A DNA stretch of 64,000 nt from Cytobacillus gottheilii (GCF_900166665.1 NZ_LT800494.1:3632708-3696707), one strand, 5' to 3'. Counted from the stretch's first letter, positions 45,581-54,292 are shown. Made by a program: numbers and translations. Notes: generated from the letters alone by a model not told the origin.

Positions 45581-45868
45581 TTAAAGGTTAATAACTTTAA
45601 ATTGCCCGCCTCCAAAAAATCCTTTAACATAATCAATTTTGACATTATTAAAATACACTTGATCTCTGTCATTCACTAAAAATTGAATGTCATTTACTTC
45701 TGTTATTTCATCATTCTCTAAAGCTGACTCTTCCAGAGCCAGACGAAGCTGTGGACCCCCTCAGCCAATGCCCATTGATAACCGAATCATCGGCTTTTTA
45801 TCTTCATCAATTAGGTTTTGTATTTCTGTTGTGATTGCTGATATAGCTGCTGGTGTCACTTTTACCAT
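45581..45868 (-). CDS. HesB/IscA-like protein with in-frame TGA (candidate selenoprotein)
   Basis: A frame of 95 codons starts at 45868 behind AAGGAGG and reads MVKVTPAAISAITTEIQNLI, then MIRLSMGIG, TGA at codon 36 (45763-45761), and continues as GGPQLRLALEESALEN to KIDYVKGFFGGGQFKVI and a stop at 45581. In HesB-like proteins this position is a Cys in a GCGGP motif, so TGA replaces a Cys codon. A hairpin lies at the right distance for a bacterial SECIS. The reading on both sides of the TGA is coding and family-like, which argues against random decay. No selenocysteine machinery gene is in the window. If not read through, it would be a pseudogene. Confidence 0.85.
45733..45754 (-). promoter_or_regulatory. 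SECIS-like hairpin after the TGA of the HesB-like gene
   Basis: Minus-strand stem CCACAGC with GCTCTGG (one C-C mismatch) encloses the loop TTCGTCTG; the loop's GTC begins about 17 bases after the TGA, similar to fdhF-type SECIS. It is within the coding frame. Confidence 0.6.
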
Positions 45869-45909
45869 GAATAATTCCTCCTTAATATCTTTTTACAGAT
45901 GATTATTGA

Positions 45910-46347
45910 TCAGTTTTGTACAGTAACTTTTCCTTCAATATCAATTTGTGCATTTGCTGCTTTTAGCAGGTTTCCAACTGCACATGCTTTATCAGCTGAT
46001 ACAAATGTTCTTTGTGCTGCCTGAACCTGTTCTTCTGTTGCTTCAGCAGACATTGTAATATGAGGGTAATGAGTTATTTTTAATCCTTCTTCTTTTGAAA
46101 GAGATGATTCTGAATCCACTGTTAACCCAGAGACTGGCAGCTTTCTAGCTTCAAGCATCGCCACCAAAGTCAACGTAAAACATGATGCTGCAGAACTTAT
46201 TAGTAACTCTTTTGGTCCTGCGCCCTCTCCACTGCCGCCTAAAGATTCAGGTATTGCCACGTTTGTTTCAAGATTACCTGCTTTTAAACTTCCATTTCCT
46301 TTACTGTCACCATTCCAAACAATTTTTAAGTTAGCTGTATCTGCCAT
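45910..46347 (-). CDS. OsmC family protein
   Basis: This 145-residue peroxiredoxin-like protein has the two OsmC Cys residues, one in ISSAASCFTLTLVAML (near 58) and one in ADKACAVGNLLKAA (near 124), and the N-terminal Arg/Glu region. OsmC proteins reduce organic peroxides. The ATG at 46347 has AGGAG nine bases upstream. It lies 41 bases upstream of the HesB-like gene in the same direction and is probably in its operon. Confidence 0.88.
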   Translation of the reverse strand: MADTANLKIVWNGDSKGNGSLKAGNLETNVAIPESLGGSGEGAGPKELLISSAASCFTLTLVAMLEARKLPVSGLTVDSESSLSKEEGLKITHYPHITMSAEATEEQVQAAQRTFVSADKACAVGNLLKAANAQIDIEGKVTVQN

Positions 46348-46610
46348 GTACTCCAACTCCTAAATAACAATTTTATTGGTTAACTAATTGATTAATTAAC
46401 TATACATATATAATAGTTATTCATCCTGTTTTTTGTCAATAATTTCGTTTTACAAAGTGATGTGCATTTAAGAAGCATGCTTGATTTTATCAGGTCTTCC
46501 AACAGCCTGTACTCCGCATAGCCAAGCATGAATAACTTGATTTTTTCATTCTTCTTTATTAAGCTAAACATACCTAAACAAATAGTTAACCGAGAAAGTT
46601 GGTTGTACAA

Positions 46611-47291
46611 ATGGATCGTTCAAGTTTACTTTTTACTATCGATGCCCAATCTCCCCTTCCGATCAGTGTACAGATCAAGGATCAGATCAAATGGCTCATC
46701 GGAAAAGATTTACTCAAACCGGGAGATACTCTTCCATCGACAAATCAATTAGCGGATCAGCTGTCCATTAATCGAAATACGATTCAAGGCGTCTATTCTC
46801 AACTGAAGGAAGAAGGTCTTCTGCAAATAAAAAAAGGACGCGGAACTCAAGTTGCCGACGAAAAGGAAATAGCAAATTTTAAAAGACAGAACCCCTATTT
46901 CTCTTTTGTGGAAAAAACGATAAAAGATGCTTTCGAATTTGGGTACGATATTGAAAATATGCTGCTGTCTGGATTTGCCTATATGCAGCTTTTCGGACAG
47001 CCGCTAGAACGCAAGCTCCGTTATCTTTTTATTGAATGCAAGGTCAACTCATGCATTTTTTATCTGGATGAAATCAAACGGATGACATCAGCAGAGATTG
47101 ATACAATTGATGTATCTTCATCATCAGAAAATAACCTGATCGAGGCAATCAGCAATGCCGATGTCATTGTAACCAGAACAGATTTTGCTGAAAGAATACA
47201 AAAATTCGCCAGCCCAGCACAAAAAACAGTCATCACAGTTGGCTCAACAAATGATGTTTCATTGCTGCTAAATATGCTTAGGCCTAATTAG
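46611..47291 (+). CDS. GntR family transcriptional regulator
   Basis: This 226-residue regulator has an N-terminal GntR winged helix (SPLPISVQIKDQIKWLIGKD, PSTNQLADQLSINRNTIQGVYSQL and the wing GRGTQV). The C-terminal part (about 90-226) is short of a full UTRA or aminotransferase domain and carries a Cys-containing segment ECKVNSCIFYL and a helix-strand end. The start at 46611 has only a weak ribosome binding site. Its target is unknown; it is divergent from the OsmC gene. Confidence 0.8.
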   Translation: MDRSSLLFTIDAQSPLPISVQIKDQIKWLIGKDLLKPGDTLPSTNQLADQLSINRNTIQGVYSQLKEEGLLQIKKGRGTQVADEKEIANFKRQNPYFSFVEKTIKDAFEFGYDIENMLLSGFAYMQLFGQPLERKLRYLFIECKVNSCIFYLDEIKRMTSAEIDTIDVSSSSENNLIEAISNADVIVTRTDFAERIQKFASPAQKTVITVGSTNDVSLLLNMLRPN

Positions 47292-47370
47292 TTTATAGTA
47301 GGAGAAGAAAAGCGCTTTAGTTATAGGCAAAAACAGATCTAAGGCGAATGGGGGGTATTCTTCCCCTCCA

Positions 47371-47604
47371 TTATTTAAGGGCAGCCATGATTTTCTCCGG
47401 AGCAAAGCCAAAAACCCATACTCCATTTATATTAGTCTGCGGAACAGAGAATCTGCGAGTTTTCGCTACTAGTTTTAGCATCGCCAACGGATTTATATCG
47501 ACATTAACCTCTTTATATTCCATATTCATATGTGTTAAAAACTCCCTAACCATGGCACATACCGGGCACATGGCAGTTGTGTAAATGGTTATATCCTGAT
47601 TCAT
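47371..47604 (-). CDS. Glutaredoxin-like protein
   Basis: This 77-residue thioredoxin-fold protein has the redox motif AMCPVCAMV near 11-19 (CPVC) and a cis-Pro in FSVPQTNING. The length and fold are those of glutaredoxin-like proteins in bacilli. It is the last gene of a minus-strand group of three rhodanese genes, which suggests a link to persulfide metabolism. Confidence 0.85.
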   Translation of the reverse strand: MNQDITIYTTAMCPVCAMVREFLTHMNMEYKEVNVDINPLAMLKLVAKTRRFSVPQTNINGVWVFGFAPEKIMAALK

Positions 47605-47631
47605 TCAGCATAGCCTCTATTTCTTAGATTT

Positions 47632-47931
47632 TCACTCCGTTATTCCATTCCAATTATTCATGCCGCCTGCCATGTCCTCGACCTTATAACCTAATGCTTC
47701 CATTATTCCACAAGCTGCTTTGCTGCGGTTGCCTGATTGACAAGTAACAATATAATTTTTTTCCTTATCCAGTTCCGCCTTGCGCAATACAAGCTGGCCT
47801 AACGGGATATTTTTTGCTCCTGGAATTAAACCAGCTGCTGCTTCACTCTTTTCTCGAACATCAATAATATTCACTGCTTCACCATTCTGAATCCTTTTCG
47901 CTACTTCTTCAGGTGTTACTTGTTTTGCCAT
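47632..47931 (-). CDS. Rhodanese-like sulfurtransferase
   Basis: This 99-residue single-domain rhodanese has the active-site loop CQSGNRSKAA with Cys near 65. It starts MAKQVTPEEVAKRIQNGEAV. It shares a gap of 15 bases with the preceding rhodanese gene and is part of the CstR-type sulfur operon. It should transfer sulfane sulfur. Confidence 0.88.
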   Translation of the reverse strand: MAKQVTPEEVAKRIQNGEAVNIIDVREKSEAAAGLIPGAKNIPLGQLVLRKAELDKEKNYIVTCQSGNRSKAACGIMEALGYKVEDMAGGMNNWNGITE

Positions 47932-47946
47932 AACTATTTTCCTTTC

Positions 47947-48306
47947 CTACATCCAGGCACTCATTCCGCCTTTAACGTTGTAAATCTGATGAAAGCCATG
48001 TTTCTTAAGAGTTTTCGCTGCCTTAGCACTTCTCATTCCGCTTTGACATATGACAACAATCTCTTTTTCCTTATCCAGCTTATCTATTTGACTGGATAAG
48101 TTAGACAGCGGAATGTTATGAAATGGCTTGCGATGGTTTGATTTATATTCACCAGGTGTACGAACATCAATAAATTGTATCCCTTTTTCCTTAAATTTAG
48201 CTTTAGCCTCTTGAACACTTATATTCTTGACGCCTTTTACAGGCATAAAACGACTAACGAGAAACGCAAAAACAATGAACAACAGCATCCATTCAATGAT
48301 CCCCAT
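47947..48306 (-). CDS. Membrane-anchored rhodanese
   Basis: This 119-residue protein has an N-terminal transmembrane segment (MLLFIVFAFLVSRF) and a rhodanese domain with the loop CQSGMRSAKA (Cys near 90). The catalytic side faces the cytoplasm or periplasm depending on the helix orientation. Part of the sulfur operon. Confidence 0.87.
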   Translation of the reverse strand: MGIIEWMLLFIVFAFLVSRFMPVKGVKNISVQEAKAKFKEKGIQFIDVRTPGEYKSNHRKPFHNIPLSNLSSQIDKLDKEKEIVVICQSGMRSAKAAKTLKKHGFHQIYNVKGGMSAWM

Positions 48307-48352
48307 ATGATCACTCCTATTTTGTAAATTTGACTGGAAGAGAAAAAGAGAT

Positions 48353-48649
48353 CTACTCTATTTCTCCTTCCCACTCCAGCATGCCGCCTGCGATATTTGT
48401 TACATTAAAACCATTTTGAATGAGAAATTGACATGCTTTGCTGCTTCTCCCGCCTGAACGGCATACGATGTAGTAGTGCTCCTGTTTAACTAATTCAGCT
48501 ATTCGAGCTGAAATCTGACCGAGAGGGATATGCTTTGCTCCCGGGATTATCCCCATTGCGACTTCTTCGTCTTCTCTAACATCGACAATATTTACTATTT
48601 CTCCTGTATTCTGTTTCAGTTCTAATTCTTTTGCAGTAATTTCTTTCAT
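48353..48649 (-). CDS. Rhodanese-like sulfurtransferase
   Basis: This 98-residue single-domain rhodanese has the loop CRSGGRSSKA (Cys near 64) and ends EWEGEIE. It starts 32 bases below a perfect CstR-type palindrome (48681-48698), so it is the first gene of the rhodanese group. Confidence 0.87.
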   Translation of the reverse strand: MKEITAKELELKQNTGEIVNIVDVREDEEVAMGIIPGAKHIPLGQISARIAELVKQEHYYIVCRSGGRSSKACQFLIQNGFNVTNIAGGMLEWEGEIE

Positions 48650-48680
48650 ATATAGCCCTCCGTTTCAAAACGCACAACCA

Positions 48681-48698
48681 TATACCCAATTGGGTATA
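48681..48698. promoter_or_regulatory. CstR operator palindrome
   Basis: TATACCCAATTGGGTATA, a perfect palindrome. It is the promoter region of the rhodanese group and downstream of cstR. Confidence 0.85.
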
Positions 48699-48715
48699 TT
48701 TTATTCTAAAAAAAC

Positions 48716-48976
48716 TCATCTGCTTTTCACTAATAAATCAACTGCTTCTTTTACCACTTGTTTTGTGCTTTGGCCATTTTCTATATTTTCCCGAACACAT
48801 TGCTCTAAGTTCGAGCTTACAATTAAGCCGATGGTACGATCAATCGCACTGCGCGAAGCTGATAACTGAGTTATCACTTCTTTACAATCTTGGTTCTTCT
48901 CAATCATACTTAATGCGCCTTTAATCTGTCCTTCAATTCGTTTTAAGCGATTGACAACCGCTTTATCATACTCCAT
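48716..48976 (-). CDS. cstR: Persulfide-sensing repressor CstR
   Basis: This 86-residue helical protein belongs to the CsoR/RcnR family. It has Cys31 in QDCKEV and Cys60 in LEQCVRE and no His at the copper-ligand position of CsoR, the pattern of CstR, which senses reactive sulfur. It binds the palindromes found around this cluster. It lies between the rhodanese group and the TauE-TusA group, in the same direction. Confidence 0.92.
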   Translation of the reverse strand: MEYDKAVVNRLKRIEGQIKGALSMIEKNQDCKEVITQLSASRSAIDRTIGLIVSSNLEQCVRENIENGQSTKQVVKEAVDLLVKSR

Positions 48977-49048
48977 TTACCATCTCTCCTGTACCTTGCA
49001 CGGTCTGTTATTTATTCATTCAATAGCCACTTAGAGCTCAGACCGCTT

Positions 49049-49828
49049 TTACACTAAAATATCAAACCAAATTTTCACTGCTGTTCCTGCAATCATAAGT
49101 GCCAAAAGCATTTGCAGGATTTTCGTATTTATATTTTTGCCAGCCTTTGCGCCAAACGGAGCAGCTAACAGGCTTGCTGCAATCATAATGATTGCAGGCC
49201 AATAATCTACTTGGCCGGTAACGAGTTTCCCTATACTGCCGCCTATTGAAGATATAAACGTAACGGCGAGACTTGTTGCAATTGTCATTCGTGTTGGAAT
49301 GTGCAGAAGTGTCAGCATGATCGGCACAAGCAGGAATCCTCCTGCAGCACCAACAATTCCAGATGCTATTCCAACGATTAGTGCTAAAATGGCTGCAAGT
49401 CCCTTATTAAATGTCACTTCATTTAGCGGCACATCATCTGCCTGCTTTTTAGGCATCATCATCATAACAGCTGCAATGACAGCAAGAATTCCATATACAA
49501 TGTTCACTGTCTGCTCTGATAAATAGCTGGATCCAAAACTGCCGATTAGGCTGCCGATCAGAATGGATACGCCCATATAGATAATGAGCTGCTTATTTAA
49601 ATATCCGCCTTTCCGATATGCCCAGACTCCGGCAATCGAAGCAAACAGCACTTGTACGGCACTTATGCCTGAAACCTCATGAGCTGTAAAAGCTGTAAGG
49701 CCGAATAATGGCGGAATATACAATAACATTGGATATTTAATGATTGAACCGCCAACACCTAACATACCGGATAAAAAAGAACCAATAAATCCAATAGCAA
49801 ATACCACGATGAAAAATATTATGTCCAT
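49049..49828 (-). CDS. TauE/SafE family sulfite/organosulfonate exporter
   Basis: This 259-residue membrane protein has about eight helices with the family motif GMLGVGGSIIKYPMLL and a second repeat GIVGAAGGFLLVPIML. It is encoded in the CstR regulon in several Firmicutes, where it is thought to export sulfite or thiosulfate. It follows tusA in the operon. Confidence 0.9.
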   Translation of the reverse strand: MDIIFFIVVFAIGFIGSFLSGMLGVGGSIIKYPMLLYIPPLFGLTAFTAHEVSGISAVQVLFASIAGVWAYRKGGYLNKQLIIYMGVSILIGSLIGSFGSSYLSEQTVNIVYGILAVIAAVMMMMPKKQADDVPLNEVTFNKGLAAILALIVGIASGIVGAAGGFLLVPIMLTLLHIPTRMTIATSLAVTFISSIGGSIGKLVTGQVDYWPAIIMIAASLLAAPFGAKAGKNINTKILQMLLALMIAGTAVKIWFDILV

Positions 49829-49851
49829 GATTCCGCCTTCTTTCCAGTATA

Positions 49852-49879
49852 GAAAAGCGAGCGATGATCCCTGCTCGCT
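49852..49879 (-). terminator. Hairpin between tusA and tauE
   Basis: Minus-strand stem AGCGAGC with GCTCGCT, then TTTC; it may reduce readthrough into tauE. Confidence 0.4.
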
Positions 49880-49891
49880 ATTTGATTTTCA

Positions 49892-50119
49892 TCATGCTTT
49901 TTGTATATAAAAATATAGAATGTCTTCCTCTGTTTTTTGTTCTAAAATGATATGACCGCCTGATTTTGCCCAAGCTGGAATATCGCTCAGTGCGCCTTTA
50001 TCCGTTGTCAGTACTTCGAGGATTTCCCCGGAATGAATAGTGTCCATTGCCTTTTTTGTTTTAACGATCGGCATGGGACATGCAAAACCTTTTGCATCTA
50101 ATGTTTTGGTAATGTTCAT
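49892..50119 (-). CDS. tusA: Sulfurtransferase TusA
   Basis: This 75-residue protein has the TusA motif GFACPMPIVKTKKAM with Cys near 14 and the IPAWAKSGGH helix. It carries sulfane sulfur to other enzymes. It follows the persulfide dioxygenase gene by 51 bases in the operon. Confidence 0.92.
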   Translation of the reverse strand: MNITKTLDAKGFACPMPIVKTKKAMDTIHSGEILEVLTTDKGALSDIPAWAKSGGHIILEQKTEEDILYFYIQKA

Positions 50120-50170
50120 GTGAATAGCCCCTTTTTTTTGCTTTTTTTTGGATCAGCTCCCGTTTTTTGC

Positions 50171-51301
50171 CTAGCGAACTGCACAGCGGTTCGGTCCAAT
50201 TTCCATTTCGGTTTGTTCATCATGGTCAGGATTCATTTTCCCCATATTGACTTGACGAATTTGCTCGTACGCATTGGGCTGCGGAGGCAAATGATCTGTA
50301 ACCGTACGGCGGAATTCCGCTTCGTCTTCAATGTTTAGACCATGGTTTTCTTTCAATAGATCACCTAAGCGTCTTGCTACCGACCCATCTTCATTTAATT
50401 CATCAATGATCATGAAATGCGCAGGCAATACAATCAGGTCCTCAGCAAGCTCTCGGTAACGGGAGTATAATGTTTCACGCAGATCTCCAACCCAATCTTC
50501 TGCAAGTCCCGCTAAGTCTGGACGGCCGATTGAGTCGATAAAGAGGATATCCCCTGTCAGCAAAAACTTATTATGGTCAATCACAAATGAAGTGGAGCCG
50601 ATCGTATGGCCAGGTGAATATAGTGCACTTACGTTTATTTGTGATGAACCGATTTTCACGTTTAGATCATTGGTTAATGGTGTATATTCAAATACTGCTT
50701 CTGCAGCATCTTCCTGAGGCAGATAATAAACTGCACCTGTTTCAGCAGCAATATGTCTTCCTCCTGAAATATGGTCCGCATGCAGGTGTGTATCAAACAC
50801 ATGCTTAATTTTTACACCTTTTTCTTTTGCGAAATTGATAAACACATCTGTAAATCGTACTGCGTCAAAAATGGCAGCTTCTCCTTCTGAAATGAGCATA
50901 TAAGAAAGACAGCCTTTTCCTAAACGAACAAATTGATATAGCTCTCCGCCATTTTCTAAATCCGCTGCTTTTATAGGCTCTAAATAGCTGCTCCAGGATT
51001 TCATTCCGCCTTCAAGGTAAGCAACTTCCTTGCCTGCTTCAGACAGCATTTCTGCTACCATCACAGAAGACCCCTCTTTTGCACATACAACTAAAATTTC
51101 TTTATCCTCTGGCAGTTTTGGCAGAATTTCTTCCACTCCATCCAGTAAATCAAAATAGGGAATATTTAAATATTCGAACTGATGGCCTTCAATTTTCCAA
51201 TCTCCAAATGCATCCTCATTACGAACATCTAAAATAAACAGTTCTTCTTTATCAATTACTTTTCGGGCAACTTTTGCTGCACTCCATTTGTTTACAGTCA
51301 T
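50171..51301 (-). CDS. cstB: Persulfide dioxygenase-rhodanese fusion (CstB-like)
   Basis: This 376-residue protein has an N-terminal rhodanese domain (about 1-105, loop VVCAKEGSS) and a C-terminal MBL-fold persulfide dioxygenase domain with HxHxDH in [11 protein letters not shown], then [11 protein letters not shown] and [16 protein letters not shown]. It should oxidise persulfides to sulfite or thiosulfate. S. aureus CstB, as I recall it, is longer and has the rhodanese at the other end, so the domain order differs. It is the core gene of the sulfur operon. Confidence 0.88.
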   Translation of the reverse strand: MTVNKWSAAKVARKVIDKEELFILDVRNEDAFGDWKIEGHQFEYLNIPYFDLLDGVEEILPKLPEDKEILVVCAKEGSSVMVAEMLSEAGKEVAYLEGGMKSWSSYLEPIKAADLENGGELYQFVRLGKGCLSYMLISEGEAAIFDAVRFTDVFINFAKEKGVKIKHVFDTHLHADHISGGRHIAAETGAVYYLPQEDAAEAVFEYTPLTNDLNVKIGSSQINVSALYSPGHTIGSTSFVIDHNKFLLTGDILFIDSIGRPDLAGLAEDWVGDLRETLYSRYRELAEDLIVLPAHFMIIDELNEDGSVARRLGDLLKENHGLNIEDEAEFRRTVTDHLPPQPNAYEQIRQVNMGKMNPDHDEQTEMEIGPNRCAVR

Positions 51302-51308
51302 TTCTTAA

Positions 51309-51325
51309 TTACCCCCATAGGTATA
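51309..51325. promoter_or_regulatory. CstR-type operator upstream of cstB
   Basis: ATACCTATGGGGGTAA on the minus strand, directly upstream of cstB. Confidence 0.65.
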
Positions 51326-51383
51326 TTATTGGTTATTTTTTTGCAGCGGAGGATACCCCGCTGCATGAAGTTAGTTCAGCAGA

Positions 51384-51779
51384 TTAAAAAGATAATGTTG
51401 GTGCTGCATCTTTAGCAAATTCCAAGAATGTTACAGCTCCGCCAACCTCAATACCATCAATAAAATCTTCTTTTACAAGACCCATAACATCCATCGTCAT
51501 TTGGCATGCAATCAGTTTAACGCCAATATCTTGTGCCATTTCCACTAGCTCTGGAATGGACGGGACATTAGCTTTTTTAAACCCTTCTGCAAAATGCTCT
51601 TTTCCAGCTGGCATTTCTAAAGCAAACATTGCTTGTTTGTGAATTAAGTTTAGACCTTCAAACGTGAAGAAGATTTCTACCTCTTTTTCAGACGCAGCTG
51701 CTGCTGTTGCGATATTAAATACCTTGTATGCATCAAACATTCCACCGTTTGCTGCGATAATAGCTACTTTATTTGACAT
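51384..51779 (-). CDS. DsrE/DsrF-like protein
   Basis: This 131-residue protein is a DsrE-like protein (MSNKVAIIAANGGMFDAYKVF, KLIACQMTMDVMG). The Cys near 94 is a likely sulfur carrier. It lies in the sulfur operon between the TusA-rhodanese fusion gene and cstB and probably takes part in persulfide relay. Confidence 0.87.
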   Translation of the reverse strand: MSNKVAIIAANGGMFDAYKVFNIATAAAASEKEVEIFFTFEGLNLIHKQAMFALEMPAGKEHFAEGFKKANVPSIPELVEMAQDIGVKLIACQMTMDVMGLVKEDFIDGIEVGGAVTFLEFAKDAAPTLSF

Positions 51780-51791
51780 ATTAAATTCCTC

Positions 51792-52343
51792 CTAAATTTC
51801 TTTTGTTAGACTGCCGTTCCACTCATTCATACCAGGCAGAACATTATAAACTTTTGTAAAACCGTTTTTCGCTAATAGCTGTGCTGCCAAGTCAGAACGT
51901 TTCCCTGTACGGCAAATCACATAAATTTCTTCATTCTTATCTAATTCCCCGAGACGTGATTCCAGCTCACCCATTGGAATGGATTTGGCATCATCAATAT
52001 GGCCAAATGCATATTCAGCTGCCTCACGCACGTCTAGAATCAACCCCCCTCGGGTATCTAATTCTTCCAGTGCAACAGTTTGCTCAAAAGCCTTTTCCAC
52101 TTCTGGTTCATTGTTGCCCTTTCGAATATAGTGGTAAAGAAGATCGCCATCTTCTACTGTTCCGATATACTGATGTCCAACAGAATTAGCCCATGCAGCA
52201 AGATCTGCTTTTGAACCTTTGTCTGTTGCTAAAACTTCCAGTACTTGACCTTCTTCAAGTGCGGTCATGGCTTTTTTGGTTTTTACAACCGGCATAGGAC
52301 ACGCTAACCCTTTTGCATCCAGCTGTACATTTGCTTGGATCAT
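51792..52343 (-). CDS. cstA: TusA-rhodanese fusion protein (CstA-like)
   Basis: This 183-residue protein joins a TusA domain (about 1-75, with GLACPMPVVKTKKAM and Cys near 15) to a rhodanese domain (about 85-183, loop CRTGKRSDLAA). This is CstA-like. It is the first gene of the operon. Three CstR-type palindromes lie upstream. Confidence 0.88.
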   Translation of the reverse strand: MIQANVQLDAKGLACPMPVVKTKKAMTALEEGQVLEVLATDKGSKADLAAWANSVGHQYIGTVEDGDLLYHYIRKGNNEPEVEKAFEQTVALEELDTRGGLILDVREAAEYAFGHIDDAKSIPMGELESRLGELDKNEEIYVICRTGKRSDLAAQLLAKNGFTKVYNVLPGMNEWNGSLTKEI

Positions 52344-52347
52344 CTAA

Positions 52348-52488
52348 TTACCCCCTTAGGTATTTTTTTATTGTAAATTTTTATACCCATACAGGTATGT
52401 TTTCAACCAAAAAAATTTAGTTTTGTTGCTAAAATATTTTCTTAGTGAAAATCAATTACAAGACTCATATTATACCCCCTAGGGTAAT
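52348..52488. promoter_or_regulatory. Three CstR-type palindromes upstream of the cstA-like gene
   Basis: TTACCCCCTTAGGTAT (52348-52363), ATACCCATACAGGTAT (52383-52398) and ATACCCCCTAGGGTAAT (52472-52488). The spread over 140 bases suggests a strongly controlled promoter region. The rest of 52344-52746 holds no gene. Confidence 0.75.
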
Positions 52489-52682
52489 ATGTCAATCCAT
52501 TTGTTTATTTTTTATAAATATCTGTTTTAAATGCGATACTGCTTCACTATTCAAAAAAAGTATATCTGCAGCAATGCCTCTACTCTAAATACCTAATCTA
52601 TTAGATTGTAAATTCTTAAGACTTCAGCCGCTTTCCATTCTCGGTTTTAACTAATTTAATGAAGATCAAGAACTATAAAACA

Positions 52683-52733
52683 GCGCCTGACCTCATACAC
52701 ACTAGAGCTTTAATGTGTTAGAAGCCAGGCACT
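52683..52733. repeat. Dispersed palindromic repeat, copy 4 (degenerate)
   Basis: GCGCCTGACC and GCCAGGCAC arms with several mismatches compared with copies 1-3. Confidence 0.6.
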
Positions 52734-52746
52734 TGAGTTAAACCCT

Positions 52747-53064
52747 TTATACGTTTTGAAGGTGGAGAACCAGTACACCAGCAATAATAATTGCAACAGA
52801 AGTAATTTTTCGTTTACTGGCTGATTCATTAAAGAAGAGGATACCGATAATGGTCGTAGCTGCAATGGTTACCCCTGACCATATGGCATAGGCAACACCC
52901 ATTTCGATCTGTTCAAAGCTGAGCGATAAAAAGTAAAGACAAATACTATAAAAGAGAAAAACAGCTATACTTGGCCATTTTCGTTGAAAGCCTTGAGATA
53001 ATTTCACTGACAAATTACCAAGAACAGCAAAAAACAAACTGATCAACAAAAAAAGATAGCCCAA
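52747..53064 (-). CDS. Small multidrug resistance (SMR) protein, subunit B
   Basis: This 105-residue protein has four helices. The conserved Glu near the N-terminus of SMR proteins is not obvious in helix 1; IEMGVAYAIWSGVTIAATTIIG matches the family's helix 3. It starts at TTG overlapping the upstream SMR gene's stop (TAATTG), so the two are a translationally coupled heterodimeric pair of EbrAB or YkkCD type. Confidence 0.87.
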   Translation of the reverse strand: MGYLFLLISLFFAVLGNLSVKLSQGFQRKWPSIAVFLFYSICLYFLSLSFEQIEMGVAYAIWSGVTIAATTIIGILFFNESASKRKITSVAIIIAGVLVLHLQNV

Positions 53065-53415
53065 TTACACCACCGCCTTTTTCATTTCATTACGCCGTTC
53101 AGGCAAGTTTAAGCCAATGACTCCCGCTACTATACAAAGAATGCCAATCAGCTTTATAAATGTTAGTGATTCATGGAAAAAAACAATACCGGTTACAGAG
53201 ACTAACACGGTTCCTCCTCCAGCCCATAGTGTATTCACAATACCAAGCTCATGTTGTTTTGTTAGTAAAATATATAGTGATAAAGCTATACTGTAGGAGG
53301 CAATCACGATGATTGCAGCTCCCAGCTGGGTAAATCCTTCCGATATTTTCATAAAAGATGCCCCAACAATTTCAAGGATAATAGAAAAGCTTAATAGAAT
53401 ATAGTATCGTAACAT
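53065..53415 (-). CDS. Small multidrug resistance (SMR) protein, subunit A
   Basis: This 116-residue protein has four helices with the SMR-type Glu14 in LEIVGASFMKISEGFT and the ELGIVNTLWAGGGTVLVSVTG helix. The ATG at 53415 has AGGAGG upstream; a longer in-frame ORF lacks one. It pairs with the next gene as a drug/metabolite exporter, possibly of guanidinium-type cations. Confidence 0.9.
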   Translation of the reverse strand: MLRYYILLSFSIILEIVGASFMKISEGFTQLGAAIIVIASYSIALSLYILLTKQHELGIVNTLWAGGGTVLVSVTGIVFFHESLTFIKLIGILCIVAGVIGLNLPERRNEMKKAVV

Positions 53416-53455
53416 AAAGATTCCTCCTGCTATTAATAAAAGGACGTGTAAACAG

Positions 53456-54292
53456 ATGAATTTGCAAATGCTTGAATATTTTTTAACAATTACAAGGGAA
53501 AAAAGTATATCAAAAGCTGCCGATAAACTGTTTGTTTCGCAGCCTGCTTTAAGCAAACAAATAAAAAAATTAGAAGAAATATTAGGTTTTCCGCTTTTTG
53601 TTCGATTGTCAAAAGGAATTACGTTAACCAACAAAGGACAGCAATTTTACAATGATATTGAGCCAATTATTGGCCAATTAAAGTATCAGCTGCAAAAACA
53701 TATGAATGATCATGTCGTTCATATAGGCAGTGATCCGCTCTTAGCTTCTTACTATTTTCCGGATTATATAAAAAATGAAAATGCCTTAAAAATAAAACTG
53801 ACAAGTATTAAAGATGACACTATAGATCTAATACCATTGCTGGAGTCAGGTGAAATAGATGCTGCAATCATTCAAGATCATCCGAAACAAAAAGGATTAT
53901 ATTCAGTATTTTTATTTAGTGATCATTTTTATGCAGCTGTACCGGTAAACCATCCACTTGCAAACTTAAAAAGTGTTTCTCTGCTGGAATGCTTCAAATT
54001 CACACAGCTGCTGCCGCTGAAAACAACACAGCTATACAAAAAAATAACGTTACTTATGACGGAACTTTCCATCCCACTACCCGAAATTATTGAACTTTCC
54101 TATCATGCACTAGTTGGTTTTGTTGCTCAAAATCAAGGAATTTCATACCTGCCCTCCATGATGGTTGAGAAAATTGATTATAAAGGTGTAGTTTTTATCC
54201 CATTGAAAGATGCACCTCTAAAAAGAGACATGTATTTATATGCACATGATCAAGAAACATTAAAAGCGTTGAGAATACGATTTGATATATAA
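53456..54292 (+). CDS. LysR family transcriptional regulator
   Basis: This 278-residue regulator has an N-terminal winged helix (MNLQMLEYFLTITREKSISK, SQPALSKQIKKLEE) and a periplasmic-binding-like effector domain (about 85-278). It is divergent from the SMR pair and 41 bases from it, so it probably controls it. AAAGGACG precedes the ATG. Confidence 0.9.
   Translation: MNLQMLEYFLTITREKSISKAADKLFVSQPALSKQIKKLEEILGFPLFVRLSKGITLTNKGQQFYNDIEPIIGQLKYQLQKHMNDHVVHIGSDPLLASYYFPDYIKNENALKIKLTSIKDDTIDLIPLLESGEIDAAIIQDHPKQKGLYSVFLFSDHFYAAVPVNHPLANLKSVSLLECFKFTQLLPLKTTQLYKKITLLMTELSIPLPEIIELSYHALVGFVAQNQGISYLPSMMVEKIDYKGVVFIPLKDAPLKRDMYLYAHDQETLKALRIRFDI

Noticed and set aside
51343-51364. Hairpin downstream of the DsrE gene start region as terminator
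   Set aside because: Stem GCAGCGG with CCGCTGC is clear, but in the minus direction it is followed by A rather than T residues, so not a terminator for this operon.
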